Of a stretch of DNA of 34,518 nucleotides, positions 33,336 through 34,518 are shown one piece after another. A program made the position numbers and the translations under genes. The notes under the pieces were generated by a model. It did not search any database. It was not told the origin of the DNA and saw only the letters and a list, made by a program, of their open reading frames with translations. Position 1 is the stretch's first letter. Each line of letters starts with the position of its first letter. Source of the DNA: Planctomycetales bacterium (GTDB lineage Bacteria; Planctomycetota; Planctomycetia; Isosphaerales; Isosphaeraceae); NCBI GenBank assembly GCA_027449865.1, contig DAIDKV010000065.1, forward strand, positions 1 to 34,518, given 5' to 3'.

Positions 33336-33842
33336 ATGCGGATGCGAATCGTTTCGGCGACGGCGGTGACGATGGTGGCGCTGGGCCTGGTGGGGATCAC
33401 GATGGCCCAGCCGTCCGGAGAGCAATCGAGAGATCAGGGCGACAGGGTCGCCTTGCGGGGCCAGGTGGCGAGGCTTCGTGCCGAGGTGGAACTCCTGCAA
33501 ACCGAGCACGACGTCGATCGGGATCTCCTCAAGAAACTCATGACCGACGTGAAGAACATGGAGGGGCTGGCTTCGCTGAAGGCGTCCGCGGAGCCGCAGT
33601 TGAAGTCGATGCCGGGGCAGAGCACTCCGGAGGTCTTGCAGGGCATGCCCTTTGGCGAGGCCATCGCAAAGCGCCTTCAAGAAGATGCGAAGGCAGAGGA
33701 CGCCCTGATGGATGTCACGGCCAGGCTGTCGCGCACTCTCCTCGACCGCCTCAAGAAGGAATTCGTCAAGAAGGCAGCCGAACTGGACGAAAAGCGGCTG
33801 GAGCTGGCCGAGGTCGAGAAGGCGTACAACAAGGCCCGGTGA
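33336..33842 (+). CDS. Small exported coiled-coil protein
   Basis: 168 residues; ATG at 33336 follows GAGGAGG by five bases, better supported than the longer in-frame start at 33279. A signal peptide (RMRIVSATAVTMVALGLVGI, TMAQ) leads to a mostly helical, charged protein: DRVALRGQVARLRAEVELLQ (about 33-52), LLKKLMTDVKNMEGLASLK, and a C-terminal LLDRLKKEFVKKAAELDEKR LELAEVEKAY written here in two parts. No domain recognised. A periplasmic scaffold or OmpH-like chaperone role is conceivable but unsupported. It is divergent from the chemosensory operon. Confidence 0.75.
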   Translation: MRMRIVSATAVTMVALGLVGITMAQPSGEQSRDQGDRVALRGQVARLRAEVELLQTEHDVDRDLLKKLMTDVKNMEGLASLKASAEPQLKSMPGQSTPEVLQGMPFGEAIAKRLQEDAKAEDALMDVTARLSRTLLDRLKKEFVKKAAELDEKRLELAEVEKAYNKAR

Positions 33843-33849
33843 GGCGGCC

Positions 33850-34518
33850 TCAATCGGTCGCCTGGAGCGCCTCGCTTGCCGCCCGGAGCCAGAGGGAAAC
33901 CGCGACGGCGCCGGGATCGGGTCGGCCGAGGGCGCGGTCGCCGAGGTAGCTGGTCCGGCCTCGCCTCGGCGACATCGATGCGGTCGCTTCGGCCCCGTGT
34001 TGGGCCGCATCGACCGCCTCAGCAAGGGCGGCCATCGCCGACTTCCCGGAGCGCGGGCCCGAGGCGAGCGCCTCGGCGGCCGGGAACAGGGCGTCGAGCA
34101 TCGTTCGTTCGCCGGCACTGGCTCCGCCCAGCTCGCCGATCCCGACCGCGCCGGCGTGGAGGGCCTCGGCCCAGGTCGATGCGGCGGCGGGATCGTTCGA
34201 TCGCAGCGTGGCGGCAGCGCGGAGGAGAAGCATCGCATAAAGCGGACCCGACGTCCCGCCGAGGGCTCGCTGGAGCGTCAGGGCGAGTTCGTGGAGGGTC
34301 GCGGCGGGGTCGTCGAGCGGGCAGGCGGGCAGGGTCTCCAGAACGGCCCGGGCGCCTCTGGTCAGGCTGATCCCGATATCGCCGTCGCCGACGGCCTGGT
34401 CCAGCTCGGTCAGTTGCGGCTCGGCCTTGATGAGCGCCTCGGCCGCCGATCGAATCGCGGCGCCGAGGCGACGTCCGGTCGCGGTTTGAGGCGGCCCGGC
34501 CGCGGGCCTCGGCGCGGG
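33850..34518 (-). CDS. Dihydroxyacetone kinase, DhaL (nucleotide-binding) domain, partial
   Basis: At least 222 residues, cut by the right edge on its N-terminal side. The DhaL pattern is clear: ELDQAVGDGDIGISLTRGA (Mg-ATP-binding Asp residues; the usual His after GDGD is Ile), ALGGTSGPLYAMLLLRAA, GELGGASAGERTMLDALFPA and a C-terminal RGRTSYLGDRALGRPDPGAV. The domain phosphorylates dihydroxyacetone bound by a DhaK domain. A Pro/Ala-rich linker (PAPRPAAGPPQTATG) precedes the first helix, suggesting a single-chain DhaK-DhaL enzyme using ATP, with DhaK beyond the edge. Its stop lies eight bases from that of the convergent coiled-coil gene. Confidence 0.9.
   Translation of the reverse strand, partial: PAPRPAAGPPQTATGRRLGAAIRSAAEALIKAEPQLTELDQAVGDGDIGISLTRGARAVLETLPACPLDDPAATLHELALTLQRALGGTSGPLYAMLLLRAAATLRSNDPAAASTWAEALHAGAVGIGELGGASAGERTMLDALFPAAEALASGPRSGKSAMAALAEAVDAAQHGAEATASMSPRRGRTSYLGDRALGRPDPGAVAVSLWLRAASEALQATD

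Overview
The window is GC-rich, densely coded DNA that looks like a planctomycete chromosome, most likely of the Isosphaeraceae/Singulisphaera type. The lineage clues are the C-terminus of a DUF1559 protein, two DUF6263-type exported proteins, a DUF4058 protein and small orphan proteins of kinds I associate with planctomycetes. The genus is inference. No tRNA, rRNA, CRISPR array, intact transposase or replication origin was seen.

Layout. (1) 1-692: remains of an Ig-repeat surface protein gene, broken by two stretches that look like dispersed repeats. (2) 693-2545: a translationally coupled pair, a small DUF4276 protein and an ABC/SMC-type ATPase, resembling defence-type ATPase/TOPRIM-like pairs. 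(3) 2745-7031: dabB-dabA, the DAB inorganic-carbon uptake complex, with a divergent small winged-helix regulator and a candidate operator between them. (4) 7203-13038: an accessory strip holding a DUF4041/GIY-YIG gene cut by one in-frame TGA, a 75-residue orphan, a VapC/Phd toxin-antitoxin pair, a phage Gp37/Gp68 (DUF5131) gene, a 100-residue orphan, DUF4058 and a HEAT-repeat protein. (5) 13201-21810: a tripartite efflux operon with a lipoprotein adaptor and two tandem RND permeases, but no outer-membrane channel. (6) 22018-24242: two tandem DUF6263 paralogues, then a severed DUF1559 C-terminus and a strong hairpin. (7) 24346-33098: a chemosensory operon in the order substrate-binding protein, MCP, CheW, CheR-TPR, CheW, CheA-REC. 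This is the wspA-B-C-D-E order with a UrtA-like binding protein in front and no CheB (WspF) or diguanylate cyclase (WspR) behind. (8) 33336-34518: a small exported coiled-coil protein and, running off the right edge, the DhaL part of a dihydroxyacetone kinase.

How the genes work together. DabB should carry protons or cations through the membrane to drive the carbonic-anhydrase-like DabA. The small regulator beside them probably controls the pair. The adaptor and two permeases should form a proton-driven exporter. In the chemosensory cluster, the binding protein probably presents an amide- or urea-like ligand to the MCP, which controls the CheA-REC kinase through two CheW couplers, with CheR-TPR methylating the receptor. 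The output is not encoded here.

The most unusual signals are the wsp-order cluster with a built-in binding protein, heptanucleotide-type AT-rich spacers at its gene junctions, extra membrane segments in both RND permeases, the single-stop break in the DUF4041 gene, and the ATPase/DUF4276 pair.
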